In this document: positions 1 through 11,322 of the stretch, in pieces
Position numbering within the stretch: the stretch's first letter is position 1
How the letters are laid out: every line of letters begins with the position of its first letter
NCBI GenBank assembly: GCA_043228905.1
Contig: JBHGNT010000013.1
Span: 6,696,001 to 6,760,000 of the forward strand
Source: Azolla caroliniana
Lineage: Eukaryota > Polypodiophyta
DNA: 64,000 nt
Direction: 5' to 3'
The notes under the pieces: model-generated
Databases searched by the model: none
Seen by the model: the letters and a program-made list of their open reading frames with translations, nothing else
What the model was told of the DNA's origin: nothing
Translations under genes and position numbers: made by a program

Positions 1-436
1 GGGGCCATCAATCTCACCCTCCCCCAAATCAAGGCAAATATCCCCTTTAAATGAAAGGGGATATTTTAGTCTCGTTTTTGTAAACGGTCTTCCCTCCTTG
101 TGCTATAAAAGGAGAGGGAAGGCACCATTGTGAGGGTTGCCTATTTTGAGTGTGCGAGGTATACCACATAGGTCGAGCATTAGGGTTAGGGTTAGGGTTT
201 CGAGTAGTCGTTTGGTGCGGCCAATGCGGCCACCATTTTGTAATCGTTCATTTCGTTTTAATACATCTTGTTGATCATCTTGTCTCCATCTTCCTCTTGT
301 TCGATCTAATCTCGTGTTCATTCTTCTTCTTCTTGAGCAAAGCTTCCATTACCTGTCTGATTCCTTCTCCTCCACTCCTTAGTCCAAGACCCCCGTGGTC
401 CCGCCCTTCTCCACGCACGCGTGTAGCAACGCGACA
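1..436 (+). repeat. 5' LTR, right part
   Basis: This stretch aligns base for base without gaps to 4341-4776, with only scattered substitutions. It ends in CA at 436. A TATA box (TATAAAAGG) lies at 104-112. About 75 bases later comes a telomere-like tract of three TTAGGG units (180-200), also kept in the 3' copy. The first ~252 bases of this LTR lie outside the window, judging by the 688-bp 3' LTR. Confidence 0.9.
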
Positions 437-440
437 TATT

Positions 441-458
441 TGGTGAACCCGACGTGAA
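441..458 (+). promoter_or_regulatory. Candidate primer-binding site
   Basis: Four bases after the LTR's terminal CA is TGGTGAACCCGACGTGAA, which starts with the TGG expected to pair with a tRNA CCA end. I could not match it confidently to a particular plant tRNA from memory, so the primer identity is open. Confidence 0.5.
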
Positions 459-480
459 GAGGCGACAAGGGAGGGAGGAT

Positions 481-801
481 ATGGAAGACGAAGACATCGC
501 GGAAGTAATTACGAGAATGGCAAGGGATTACGCAAGAAGGAGAGAAAGACGGGAAGAGGCGTACAAGTACGATCGACGCGAGTTCGATCTATGGGTGTCA
601 TCGGCAAAGGCTCCTCGAAGCGCAGTGAAGGCATTCCGGGAGTTTGATCTCCGGTTTTCCCAACTTTCGGTCCGGGATCAAGAATCGGTGGGGGCCGACA
701 AGGTCCCACTATTCTTGAAGTCAGTCAACGAAAGGGGGAGAATGACCTTTTTTCCCTACCTCGAAGACGATGAAGGGGCGTACAGCCTCACCGAAGATTA
801 G
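481..801 (+). CDS. Gag-like protein of the non-autonomous element
   Basis: A 106-residue ORF starts at the first ATG after the primer site; the frame is open from 454. It is very rich in charged residues, with an Arg/Glu block near residues 20-40. It then has a segment resembling the core of plant gypsy Gag proteins: an aromatic-rich FREFDLRFSQL stretch followed by KVPLFLKSVNERGR, the place where Gag families carry an 'RVGLFLKAL..R' type motif. A TAG ends it at 801, but the reading beyond the stop still looks protein-like for some 20 codons, so the stop may be secondary. The Gag assignment rests on general resemblance, not a conserved signature. No zinc knuckle is visible. Confidence 0.5.
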   Translation: MEDEDIAEVITRMARDYARRRERREEAYKYDRREFDLWVSSAKAPRSAVKAFREFDLRFSQLSVRDQESVGADKVPLFLKSVNERGRMTFFPYLEDDEGAYSLTED

Positions 802-1126
802 AACGAGGTGGAATGGCGTGTATACAATGCGATGAGAGGCGGTCGGCCACAACGCGGCCCGCGAGCGGCGGAGAAGAGAGAGCGGCGACCGATTACGCAC
901 TACCGCCGGAAGAGAGCTCAACGCAAATCGGTTCAGAGGAGCTCGACATCGAAGCCTTGGTGCGGGAAGCGTACGAGATCTTAGAGGCACAAATCAAAGC
1001 CGAAGAAGGGCTTATTGCGGAGCCGGGCCGAGCGGATCAGAGGATGAGGAGGACGAAAGAGAATGGTACATCGGTACCACGGGAGAGGGTGCAGAGCGAG
1101 CCACCCTCTCGACATGCGGAGAAAGA

Positions 1127-3182
1127 TTGACCGAGGACGAGGTCGGGGACGGTGAGGCGGCGATCGCCGGTTCGAGCGGACATGAGGGAGTTCGGGCATG
1201 GAGGCCCGAAACATCGAGCGGAGAGAAGACGGGCGGTGGTGCCGGGACCTTACGCACACCGGGCCTAGAGACTCCGGCAACCGGCCCGAGAGCCGGTGTG
1301 AGACCTAGAGTGACGGGCGGTGGCGGCGGCAAGGCGGGCGACCACGATGGTGACATGGGAGAGGGTGCAAAAAGAGCGTCTCTCTCGTCTTGCGGCGAAT
1401 GGACGGCCATGGAGGCCGGTAACTACAGATTCGGGACATGGCGGCCTGAAACATCGAGGGAGGAGGAGACGAGCGGCGGTGCCGCGACCTTACACACACC
1501 GGCCCTAGAGCCACTGGCGGTCGGCCCGATTGCCGGCGTGAGACCTAGAGCGACGGGCGGTGGTGGCGGCAAGGAGGGCAACCGAGACAACGGTAAGGAG
1601 ACCGTGGAAGAGGAGGCGGCAAGCATAATTGATGTTTGCATATATGGAGGCGGGGTAGCCACGGACGTCGATGTCCGAATGGAGGTGGCTACGGGCATAG
1701 CATCGACGAGCGGCGGCGTTGCTACCTTACACGCACCGGTTCAAGAGACCCCGGCGGCCGGCCCGAGTGCCCGCGTGAGACCTAGGGTAACGAACGGTGG
1801 CGGCGGCAAGGTGGGCGACCACGGCGACGATGTGGGAGAGGGTGCGGAGCGAGCAAACCTCTCGACTTGTGGAAAGAGGACGGCCATGGATGAGGCCGAT
1901 ATCTACGGAGCAATGGACGCCACTTCGAGAGTGGGCGAAAGTTTCGGGACGCGGTTGCCCGAAACGTTCTACGAGGATTTCGCGAGCATACTCGAGGCTT
2001 GCGAAATCGAGGAAGAAGAGGAGACGAGCGGCGGTGCCGCGACCTTCCACACACCGGTCCTAGAGACTCTAGCAACCGGCCAGAGAGCTAGTGTGAGACA
2101 TAGAGAGACGGACGGTGGCGGTGGCAAGGCGGGCAACCGAAATGATGAAGAGGAGGTTTGTTGCGCCCGAGCGCGGACATAAGACTGGGGAGATGGGCAG
2201 TGGCCGTGAGGATAGGAGGCCCGGAGTGGGCACGTGCGAAAAGACCGAAGGAGAGGTCCGGAGCGGCATCGAGGAGCGAGTCGGGATCCGACCCGACCGA
2301 AAGATAAGCCGGTCGGTAATCCGACCCGACCGGGAGGCGGAGCGGAAGAAGAGTGAAGCGGGGCCCGGTCAACCGGGCCCAAACCGAAGAAGAACCGGCA
2401 AGGCCGGATTTGCGCGGACAAACATGTACCGGCCGGTTACGATTACGGAAGGGAGCCAACCAAACCGGAACTCGATCGGCCGAGACCGATCCGGGCAAAG
2501 GCTAAGTCGGCATGATTGGAGATCGGGGAGGACGGGTCAGAACACGCTACGAGAGCCGGTGAGCGTATTGAGGAGGCCTAGTGGGCACGGTGATCACGGC
2601 TTGCTAGAAGACCGAGAGCAAGAGGGACCTTCCACACCCATTCTAGAGACTTCGGCGGTTGCGGATCAACGTGAGACTAGAGAGACGGCAGGTGGCGGCG
2701 AGGAGTCGGAGGCCGAAGCGGACAAAGTTATCGGAGCGGGTATCTGGTATGAGATGATAGACGAGCGGGTCCAAGATGGCGAGCTCGGGTCGGAACGGGC
2801 TACGATGACAAAGGAAGAAGTGGCCGACGCGGAGGTCGGGTCTACGGCGGATGAAGGGCATAACACGAAGCATGCACTACGGTCGGTGAAGGGCCCAAGA
2901 ACGAGCATGCATCCGAGAGAGCATCAACGAGTGACCGGAAACGGTGGACCGATTGAGCCTTTGAGAGGCGAGGACTCGGTGGTGGACCGAGAGTGGGAGG
3001 AACCCTCCACACCTACCCGTGAGGCATCGACGGTCGCGGATCGAAAGGAGAACGAGGAAACGGTGGGTGGCGGTGAGGAGTTGGAGACCGACGCGGAGGT
3101 CGGGTCTACGGCGAAAGCGCGACACGGTGGAGGGCCAAGACACAAGCATGCATACGGCGGATGGGCGACAACGATTGACTGA
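1127..3182 (+). other. Long repeat-built ORF (two overlapping frames) replacing pol
   Basis: Two overlapping open frames (1127-2182 and 2115-3182) encode a Gly/Glu/Arg-rich protein made of diverged copies of one module. In the first frame four copies share a Gly-Gly, Thr-Leu, Thr-Pro, Leu-Glu-Thr, Gly-Pro, Val-Arg-Pro-Arg, Thr-Gly-Gly-Gly-Gly-Lys order. Their common landmark (AGACCTAG or AGACATAG) sits at 1301, 1541, 1778 and 2096. The spacings of 240, 237 and 318 are all multiples of three. Two weaker copies near 2625-2710 and 3005-3085 appear in the other frame, so one frameshift probably lies near 2115-2182. Function is unknown. Frame preservation suggests past coding, but high GC alone also suppresses stop codons. 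Confidence 0.4.
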
Positions 3183-4077
3183 CGATGACGGTCAGGTCAA
3201 GCCTTCGAGAGGCAAGCGCGGGACGAAGGACGGCGCGGCGAAACACCAAGATCGACGACATGGGCCGAGCGCGATCGGCATGAGCGGAGAGTCGTATCTA
3301 GGAAAACGGAGGAGACGCGCGGAGAACAACGGGGTACACACCGGGAAGAGAAAGCGTGGCGGCTTCCCGGAGGGCATACAAGGCCAAGCGGGCCAAGCGG
3401 GCGCAAGTCGAGGCGAGGCGATAACGAGAGCCTCGAGGGACACCGACACGGAGGTTGGGATGACGGTACGCTCTACGGCGAGAGAGCATGACAGGCAAAG
3501 GAGAGGCAAGGAATGCGGAATGGGGCCACCTAAGGGCCAAACAATGGGCGCATATTCGGGGGACAACATCGTCGCATGGGAAGAGCCTACGGAAGGCAAG
3601 CGCGGAGCGGAGAGAGTCGGCCCGCCGAGGTGCACGGCACGCAAAGCGTGGAATCCGGCATGTGACCGGGAGCGCATCCGGAGGATATACGAGGCGGACA
3701 AAGGAAGAGCAACCGGGTCGGCGACGGCGTTCGGGAGGACCGAACGGGGAGGAAAGCACGGGCATCGGATACGGCGGGTCGGATGTAGTCGGTGGTTCAA
3801 GGACCCACGGTGGACGTGGCGGATCGGGTCGAGGCAACGACTCGGCGAACATCGTCGAGTGTGGCAGATCAGATGGCATCGACGGTTCGAGACCATTCGG
3901 CGAGGATGGTGGACCAGAAGACGGCGGTGGTTCGTGTGGACGGGGTGGTCTTGCTCGAAGTGGAAGACAAAACCGGGCGGGCCCACGAGGACGCTAAGGA
4001 CTCGGCCGGTCGTCGTGGCCGAAAATCTCGTGTTCTCTCCCCTATGTTTTGGCACATACTGGTGGATGTGCGGTTAG
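3019..4077 (+). other. Open frame at the 3' end of the element, doubtful coding
   Basis: A 352-codon Arg/Gly/Trp-rich frame overlaps the end of the preceding ORF and stops just before the polypurine tract. It lacks the repeat module in its own frame and resembles no protein I know. Long open frames on both strands here are expected from the GC-rich composition, so I treat coding as doubtful. Confidence 0.2.
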
Positions 4078-4087
4078 GTGGGGGCGA
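4076..4087 (+). promoter_or_regulatory. Polypurine tract
   Basis: AGGTGGGGGCGA lies immediately before the TG that opens the 3' LTR at 4089, the usual position for plus-strand priming. Confidence 0.65.
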
Positions 4088-4088
4088 T

Positions 4089-4776
4089 TGTCGTGAAGAT
4101 TTTCATCCACGAGCGGAAACCCGAGCAACGAGAGCCAAAGAGCGATGTGCAACGTTGCACACGTACATAATGTATTTGTAATAATAATAATAGGGGTAAA
4201 GGGTATGGTGCTAGAAATGCCCCATAAGATCCCTAAGGTATAAAGACGATGTGGTCTTGTGCGCACATCCACGCGAGAGAGAGAGAGAGGTACTATGCGG
4301 TACATAGGTACCTAGTTGTTTGCGAGGAGGTGGGAGTTAAGGGACCATCAATCTCACCCTCCCCCAAATCAAGGCAAATATCCCCTTTAAATGAAAGGGG
4401 ATATTTTAGTCTCGTTTTTGTAAACGGTCTTCCCTCCTTGTGCTATAAAAGGAGAGGGAAGGCACCATTGTGAGGGTTGCCTATTTTGAGTGTGCGAGGT
4501 ATACCACATAGGTCGAGCGTTAGGGTTAGGGTTAGGGTTTCAAGTAGTCGTTTGGTGCGGCCTATGCGGCCACCATTTTGTAATCGTTCATTTCGTTTTA
4601 ATACATCTTGTTGATCATCTTGTCTCCATCTTCCTCTTGTTCGATCTAATCTCGTGTTCATTCTTCTTCTTCTTGAGCAAAGCTTCCATTACCTGTCTGA
4701 TTCCTTCTCCTCCACTCCTTAGTCCAAGACCCCCGTGGTCCCGCCCTTCTCCACGCACGCGCGTAGCAACGCGACA
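4089..4776 (+). repeat. 3' LTR (688 bp)
   Basis: It begins TGTCGTGAAG after the polypurine tract and ends GCGACA. It carries the same TATA box (4444-4452) and TTAGGG-like tract (about 4520-4540) as the 5' copy. A few substitutions against the 5' LTR indicate an insertion that is not brand new. The left flank lies outside the window, so a target duplication (ACATA at 4777 would be the candidate) cannot be checked. Confidence 0.85.
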
Positions 4777-6122
4777 ACATACCCTGAGGTGTATCGACTT
4801 GATTCTTATACCCTAAACCCTTCGAGCATAGGTTTTCGGACACCATACCTTAGGTATACCTTTGAGGTGCTTTTCAAGTTCCTAAGTATCGACTTCACAG
4901 CTGCCCAGTGTTCTCTACCTGGATTAATCATGTATTAGCTTACTGCTCCCACAACAAATGCTATGGCTGGTCTCATACAAACCATACCACACATTAAACT
5001 GTCGACAATCGAGGGATATGGTACTTTCCTCATCTCCGCTTGCTTTGCATTCATCTTGCAGTTTGTCGGCAACACAGAGCCGACCAGATTCACTTCTGAC
5101 ATGTTGAACCTCTCCAAGATCTTTGTCACATATTTCTCTTGTGGCAACCACAACACTTTCTTAGTTCTATTTTGAACTATGTGCATCCCCAATATTTGTT
5201 TTGCCCGTCCAAGATCTTTCATGGCAAATGATTTGCCTAGTGCTTTCTTTAAGATCTTGATCCTCTTCATGTCTTGTCCGACTATCATCAACATGTCATC
5301 CACATATAATAAGAGAATCAAGAAGTCACCTTCATCGTACCTTCTGACAAACACACCGTGATCTGCTTATGTTTTGTGGAACTCATGTTCCATCATGAAG
5401 GATTCAAACTTCTTGTACCATTGGCTTAGAGCTTGTTTCAATCCATACAAGCTTTTCTTCAGTCGACACACGAGTTTCTCTTTCCCTTTCTCCACAAATC
5501 CTTCGGGATGTTGCATATAGATCTCTTCGTCCACCTCCCCATGCAAGAATGTTGTTATGACATCCAATTGTCTGATCTCCATATACATACTGGCAGTTAT
5601 GCTCAGAACAGTTCTAATGGATGTCATCTTTATGCAGGCTTTATATCTATGTGTGTTATTGACTTTTCCAATCTTCACCTTGTAGACCCATTTATTCCTA
5701 AGTGTTCTCTTACCTTTTGGTAACTCAACCAGGTTGTAGGTGTAATTCGCATGCAAGGAGTCCATCTCGTCTTGCATTGCACTCTGCCATTTCTCCTTGT
5801 GTTCGTCGGCAATGGCTTCATCATAGCACTCAAGCTCACCTTCATCAGTTAAGAGGATATATTGACTGGTATATGTCATCAGGGGTCTCCATTCTCTGAG
5901 TGGGTATCTCCTTCCACTTGTTGTCGACTCCGGTCCGGATATCTTTGCCGATTCTTCTCTTGGCTCGATTTCATACCTATCAATCGGTTGCTCAAGGTTA
6001 GTCGTCTCTGACTCATATTCTTCGATCAACTTCAATAGGTCTGCTAACTCTAACTCATATGTATTGGTCAGTTGCTCCAACTCAACCGACTCGGATTCAG
6101 CTGTGCCGACTGGCTATCTCCG
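4777..6122 (-). pseudogene. Copia reverse transcriptase and RNase H start (broken)
   Basis: Minus-strand translation of 5367-6080 gives the copia region upstream of RT (EKWQSAMQDEMDSLHANYTY), the RT opening NKWVYKVKIGK and the QLDVITTFLHGEVDEEIYM block. A frameshift leads into 4935-5354, with the LLLYVDDMLMI catalytic segment and the KDLGRAKQILGM block. Past a stop, 4777-4935 still reads EHWAAVKSILR and then a shortened RNase H opening ending in TSGYV. The catalytic Asp pair of the YVDD box is present, but at least two frameshifts and one deletion make the gene inactive. Confidence 0.85.
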
Positions 6123-6224
6123 AATAGCCGACTGTGTCGGTTCAATTAGTCTTAAGTCGGTGGTAGTGGGAGTCAACTAGGAAGTCGATTCCGACTTTTG
6201 TTGCTTCTAGTCCTCAATCGTCTT

Positions 6225-7200
6225 GTCTTCCTAGAAGACTATGTCCCAAATCCTAACTACTTTCTTATCAACGAAGTCCCACAGCTTGTAGCTGAACTCA
6301 TCCTCTGAGTACCCGAGAAATATGCTTGGTCTCGACTTACTGTCGAGCTTCGACCTTTGATCCTCATATACATGCATATATACCAGAAATCCGAACACCC
6401 TCAGGTGTCGGTACGAGACATCCTTTACTGTCACGCCCTCTATGGAACATCACCTTTCAATGGCACTGAGGGAGACCTGTTGACAGATAAAAAACTGTAT
6501 ACATCGCCTCAACCCAGTACAATTTTGGTAGCTTAGCATGCAACAGCATGCTCCTTACTCTCTCCATAATCGTTCGGTTCATCCTTTATACAAGCCCGTT
6601 CAACTCAAGGGTCTTTGACACTCACTGTGTATTCAATTCGAATACCTTGGGCCTTGCAGTATTCTTTGAACTGCTCTCTATATTCACCGCCATTGTCGGT
6701 CCAGACAGCCTTCAACTCCGACCCAACTCTCTTTCAACTCTTGCCTGGAACTCCTTAAATAATGACAGTACTTGATCTTTCGACTTTAGTATGAAAGCCA
6801 ACAACTTTCGACTATAATCTTCAATGAAAGTTACAAAATACTGTTCACCTAGATGTGAAGGAGCATCTACAGAGCACACGTCGGTGTGCACTGGTTCTAG
6901 TGCAGCTTCTCTTCTCCTTGGTGTTCTTGTGTGGAACGTTGCTATGTTTTGCCTTCCGACTAAGCAATCGACACACTTCTCCAAGTGCACTCCTTTCACT
7001 TCTAAGAGAAGTTCCTGGTCACCCAGAATATGCATTCCCTTTTCACTCATGTGGTTGAGCCTCTTATGCTATAACTCTCCACTCGAGTTGGCTGCCACAT
7101 TTGCTTCCGACTTGCATAGTCAGGCATGCATCATATATAATGTGCCCTCATTTTGTGCTTGTGCCACAATTAGATTTCCTCGGTAGAACTTCCACTTGTT
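6225..7200 (-). pseudogene. Copia GAG-pre-integrase and integrase (broken)
   Basis: 6712-7050 (minus) gives the tail of the His/Cys finger (HLEKCVDCLVGRQ) and the start of the integrase core, with HTDVCSVDAPSHLGEQYFV and FIEDYSRKLLAF. 6231-6434 gives the integrase C-terminal end, RHLRVFGFLVYMHV followed by FLGYSEDEFSYKLWD. The central core with the second Asp and the Glu is degraded between them. Confidence 0.8.
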
Positions 7201-7490
7201 GTTTCGGAAGCTACCACTATAACCTTCGTCATCCAACCTTCCAGTCGATTCTGCCACATCTCATAGGCATTTGTGTCGTTAGCCACGTGTTGAAGGACAC
7301 TCACATCAACACATTGTCTGATGGTGACCACCGCCTTCCTATTGAAGAGTTTCCATTCAGACTCCAATACCCCCGTGGGTATTTCTTCTCTGTCAATGGG
7401 CTCATATAGGTCTTTCCCTATCAAGAGATCGTCCATCTTCATCTTCTAGTCTACATAGTTTTGAGAGTTCAGGATCATCATTCCTAGGAA
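7170..7490 (-). pseudogene. Copia Gag N-terminal fragment
   Basis: The minus-strand frame reads KMKMDDLLIGKDLYEPID and ends near NDTNAYEMWQNRLEGW, the beginning of a copia Gag domain. It is joined almost directly to the integrase region, so the rest of Gag and the protease have been deleted. Confidence 0.7.
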
Positions 7491-7524
7491 GCCACTCACA
7501 CCTCCTTCCATGCTTGCACCTCAA

Positions 7525-7536
7525 GCTCTGATACCA
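7525..7536 (-). promoter_or_regulatory. Primer-binding site, tRNA-Met type
   Basis: The plus strand reads GCTCTGATACCA, the complement of TGGTATCAGAGC, the classic plant retrotransposon site for initiator tRNA-Met. It lies three bases from the LTR end at 7540. Confidence 0.85.
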
Positions 7537-7539
7537 GTT

Positions 7540-7791
7540 TGAAGGGATTTGATCACAGATCTGTGAGAAAGACCAACTCTGATATACACAATGGCGTGGA
7601 AACAGAAAACGGAAAATGAACAAGATACACAGTGCACGTAGTTTTACGTGGAAACCCTAAACGGGAAAAACCACGAGAGAACAAATCTTCCACTATATAT
7701 AACAAAGAATACAAGGAATGGTTACAACTCTTCTCTTATGCTCAAAGGATAACCACTTCGGGTTCTTCTTAGGTTCACTAACCTCTGTCGC

Positions 7792-7884
<93 letters not shown>

Positions 7885-8291
7885 ACACTCTACAGAAACT
7901 CAATTCTGCACTTTCTATTCTACACTCTACGTTTGCCCTAGGTGTATTTATACTTATAAACAATATGGGCTATTTACAACTGTAGCATCTACTACTATGA
8001 TCATTCCTATTATTACAGTAGCAATTAATCAGTCGACTGGTCGACTACTGGACTTGACTAACCGACTCTTATGTCGATTGTCCAATCAGCCTTGTCGTCG
8101 ATCATCCTGTTAGCCCAACTAGTTGGTCATGTCTTCGACTTAGATCACTTATATATAGTCGACTCTCCATGTCAACCCTCCCTTAGTCAACTCTTTGTGT
8201 CTTCGATTGTCGACTACTCCTTGTCTTCAACTATCAGCTCTTACTCAGCCGGACAGTCAGCTCCTCCCATAGGAGGGACATATACCTAACA
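7540..8291 (-). repeat. 5' LTR of the decayed copia element
   Basis: Bounded by TG (plus-strand 7540) and CA (8290-8291), next to the primer-binding site. It contains a stretch (about 7645-7675: a TTACGTGGAAACCC motif followed by GGGAAAAACCACGAG) that recurs in related form at about 63133-63178 in the copia LTR closing this window. A long CT tract sits inside it. Confidence 0.75.
7795..7881 (+). repeat. (CT)n microsatellite
   Basis: An uninterrupted CT dinucleotide tract of about 87 bases inside the copia LTR. Confidence 0.95.
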
Positions 8292-8789
8292 TGGACACCA
8301 CCTAAATCTAACAAGTCCACATTTTGAACATAATCCCATGACACATTTGTAATTGTGGAAGGTAGCTTCAAATCCTCTAAGACACAATTATATTGAATCT
8401 AAAAGATTAGCCATTGTTTTTTAGACATGCTATGATGACTTACATTGTTCTGTACAATTAGATTGACACATTGGGCAGTCACAAGTGCATACCACATCTT
8501 GTAGTGAGGAGCTATGGTGATGGAGTAGATTAACAAAATCCTTGAGAAAACCCATTTGTAGGTGGTAAACGCAACAACATGTGAATCGATCCTTCAAGCG
8601 TTTCACAAAAAATGGTTTAAGAGGCTCGAATGTTCATAGTTTAAGGGACTTGTTTTGTAAGTGGTGAATGTAACAACATGTGAATCGATCCTTCAAGCGT
8701 TTATGAGACTCAAACTTTGATTGTTGGATACATTCGCTTAAACCTAATAAATAAATCAACCGGCGTAAAAAGAATGGTATCTTATTAAG
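8292..8789. other. AT-rich spacer with a ~99-bp spaced direct repeat
   Basis: No gene seen. A 31-base segment (AACAACATGTGAATCGATCC and the next eleven bases) occurs at about 8572 and again about 99 bases later, so part of this stretch is an old tandem duplication. Confidence 0.5.
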
Positions 8790-9300
8790 TATTAGTAGCT
8801 ATTTAGCTATAGCTACTAGCTCATGTAGCTAATTAGCTCTGACTAAAAGTTGATGTAGTTAATTAGCTATTTAGTTTTCTATTTAGCTAGTGAGTTTTGG
8901 CTAGTTATTTGTAGGTAATTAGCTATGGCGAGTAGTTCATATAGTTAATTAGCTTACAAGAATGTATTTTCCTTCTTAGCAATTACTAGCTAATTAGCAA
9001 TTCCTAATTAAGTAGCTAATTAGTTATGGCAACTACCTGATGTAGCCAGTTAGCTATGTATAATTTCTGTTTAGCTAGTTAGCTATGGTACTACCTGATG
9101 TAGCTAGTTGGCTATGGCTACTACCTAATGTAGCTAAGTAGCCATGACCACTCTCTAATGTACCTAATTTGTGGTGACTACTATCTAATGTAGCTAATTA
9201 GCTATGGTCACTACCTGATATAGAGAGTTAGTTATGGCCACTACCTTATGTAGCTAGTTAGTTATTAGTTGGTGTAATGTAAATAGCTTATTCATTATTA
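8790..9300. repeat. Degenerate array of TAGCTAATTAGCTA-type palindromic units (left array)
   Basis: Units of roughly 38 bases carry AGCTAATTAGCT or a close variant followed by ATGG..ACTACCTGATGT. At least a dozen units are recognisable, many with substitutions. The core 14-mer is its own reverse complement, so the array has no strand. Confidence 0.8.
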
Positions 9301-9375
9301 GTATTTAATTAGTTATTGATACTAACTAGTATAGGTAATAGGTGATCTAGTATAATGCTTATTAGTTATTAGATG

Positions 9376-10260
9376 CTAACTATTTGCGGCCATAAACTTA
9401 AAAATAAATAGAGAATGAAATACTTGTGGTGAATAACTAATTATAGTTGAACTGCTAATACTGAGTGATCTTAGGTTATTTCTACTGATACAAGACTTAG
9501 ATAAATTTAAATACCTAAGGTACATCAAGAACGTGAATGGGATGCTCGTCGTATTGACTCCTTCCAAAACGTTTCCTGCACAAATCCGTCTTATTGGGTG
9601 AAACCCTACTCACATTAGTCCAAAATATGGTGATTATATCCTTGATTTCTTATGTTATGGGCATCATTGGCTTACATATTGTGGTTAGCTTTAGTGGACT
9701 AATTCCTTTACCTCCTGAACTTAAGTGCTTCATTGTATTGTACACACTTTTTCTACTAATACTAATTCACTTTATTGATATTAAGATTGTCGACATCATT
9801 GGACTAGATCTTTTTAAGACAAGATCATCTTCAAACTTGCTCATGTTGAGTAGAGTTTTTCGAAGATTATTAAATATACATTTGTTACATTTCCATTGAG
9901 ACCATCAAAACCAATTATATCTTTTATTGACGGAGCACATCATATTCCATTAAGTATTACCTTCTTATCTTCATAATTGATGTGCTTGGTTACAAGACTA
10001 TCGAAATATTCCACAATTATAGTTCTCTCTATAATTTTAGATTCATTTCTTCCATTCTCAATGATATTTAGATCTACGTCACAATCAATACTATCCTTAC
10101 CTTTAGTTGAGGTGTCTAGCTTACCCTTTAACATTTGTCAAAGTTTTCTATTTTTTATGCCCAATATTTTTTTATCGCTTGTTGTGTACTCATAATCATA
10201 TCTCTTTCTTTAGGATTCATGAGGACTCTTGATAAACACTCTACTTTCCCTTCCATTGAA
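9376..10260 (-). other. Unrecognised low-GC stretch with short open frames
   Basis: The minus strand between about 9560 and 10134 gives protein-like pieces (for example 9940-10134, Lys/Asp-rich with TIIVEYFDSLVTKHI) interrupted by stops. I recognise no family. It could be a decayed exon of a mobile element. Confidence 0.25.
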
Positions 10261-11322
10261 AAATCTTGATTAGCTAATTCAAAAGAAGAATGAGAGGCAA
10301 AAGCATGTGAGTGGAAACACTATTATAGCTAATTAGCTATTTGTTTAGCTAGTTTTTTGTGGGCAAATCATAAGGATGATTTACGAAATTTTATGTTTTA
10401 TTAGTTAAATACATGTCATTTAATTTATGAGAATACTCAAATATTTGAACTTTGGTTTTTGATGTAGTGGAACTTGGGGAATAGCACCATCACCTAAGGT
10501 CGACTTGAGTGTCATCAAATTCCTGATAATCCTGAGTTCGAGTTCGAAATCCAAACAGATGGAGTACTCTAAGGCACAAACGCAGACCAAGCTCCCGCAG
10601 CAGCACAAAAACTCTGAGATCGACATTGCACCTTTAGAGCTACAACACACGACAAGTTCGATCCTCGTCCAGGTATGTATCAGTTACATATTAAAAAAAC
10701 TTTTTTTTTTCCTTTCTGATAACTGTCTGTAACTTTGGTGCCTATTCATCTTTCCCAAAAATCGAATAGGGCGAAGTCGTTGGAGTCCCAAACAAGGATG
10801 TCTCGAAGATCGGGGTGTAGTAGCAAGTGTGTTTCTGATTGATAGAATTTCGCATTACAGTTGATTTTTGCCTTTAGTGATGATTAGTGTTTGTGTTTTC
10901 CTTAAGTGGTTTAGGGTTTCTAATTACAAATTTCAGATTACAAGTTTCTGGTTACAAATTTCTAATTATTGTCGCAATGTGTTGTAATTTTGAACCAATT
11001 CTCATGACAAATTCGGATGAGGGTTTCCGATTTTTTACGTGGTTGATTTCTGATACATGTTGAAAAGGACAAATTACAAATTTCAGATTATTGTCTCAAA
11101 GTGTTGTAATTTTGCACCAAATTCACATTAAAAAATTTGTTTTTGCACCAATTTTGATTACTGATTTTCTATTTCAGGTGGCTCGTTCCTCCCTATCCTA
11201 GAGTCTTAAACTTCGCAAAATTTTGAAAGACAAAGGAAGACTTTCACAACATATATGGTCTCTCACTCGAGGGTATTGACCTTGTTGTTCTAACAGATAG
11301 ATTGATTAGTGATGTAGACTAG

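Larger units (their letters stand above)
1..4776 (+). mobile_element. Non-autonomous LTR retrotransposon (LARD-like), 5' LTR cut by window edge
   Basis: Positions 1-436 and 4341-4776 are near-identical direct repeats, and the 3' copy extends back to 4089, just after a polypurine tract. The internal part (437-4088, about 3.65 kb) is strikingly GC-rich beside the AT-rich surroundings. It has a primer-binding-like site, a gag-like ORF and a repeat-rich long ORF. I find no protease, integrase, reverse transcriptase or RNase H motif in any frame. That is the structure of a large retrotransposon derivative that must borrow enzymes from another element. The LTR pair and polypurine tract are seen directly; non-autonomy is inferred. 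It sits inside the copia remnant that continues at 4777. Confidence 0.85.
4777..8291 (-). mobile_element. Decayed Ty1/copia element, left end lost
   Basis: Read on the minus strand the order is: 5' LTR (7540-8291), primer-binding site, Gag N-terminus, GAG-pre-integrase, integrase, reverse transcriptase and the start of RNase H. The coding region is broken by stops, frameshifts and deletions: most of Gag and the protease are missing. The rest of RNase H and the 3' LTR would lie left of the LARD insertion, outside the window. Confidence 0.85.

Noticed and set aside
180-200. True telomere or chromosome end
   Set aside because: Only three units inside an LTR, present identically in both LTR copies.
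1012-4055. Long Pro/Ser/Arg-rich minus-strand frames across the LARD
   Set aside because: They mirror the GC-rich repeats; no start context, motif or element logic supports a minus-strand gene.
4777-4781. Target duplication ACATA for the LARD
   Set aside because: The left flank of the 5' LTR is outside the window, so it cannot be tested.
7718-8113. Leu/Ser-rich open frame
   Set aside because: It translates the CT microsatellite in a copia LTR.
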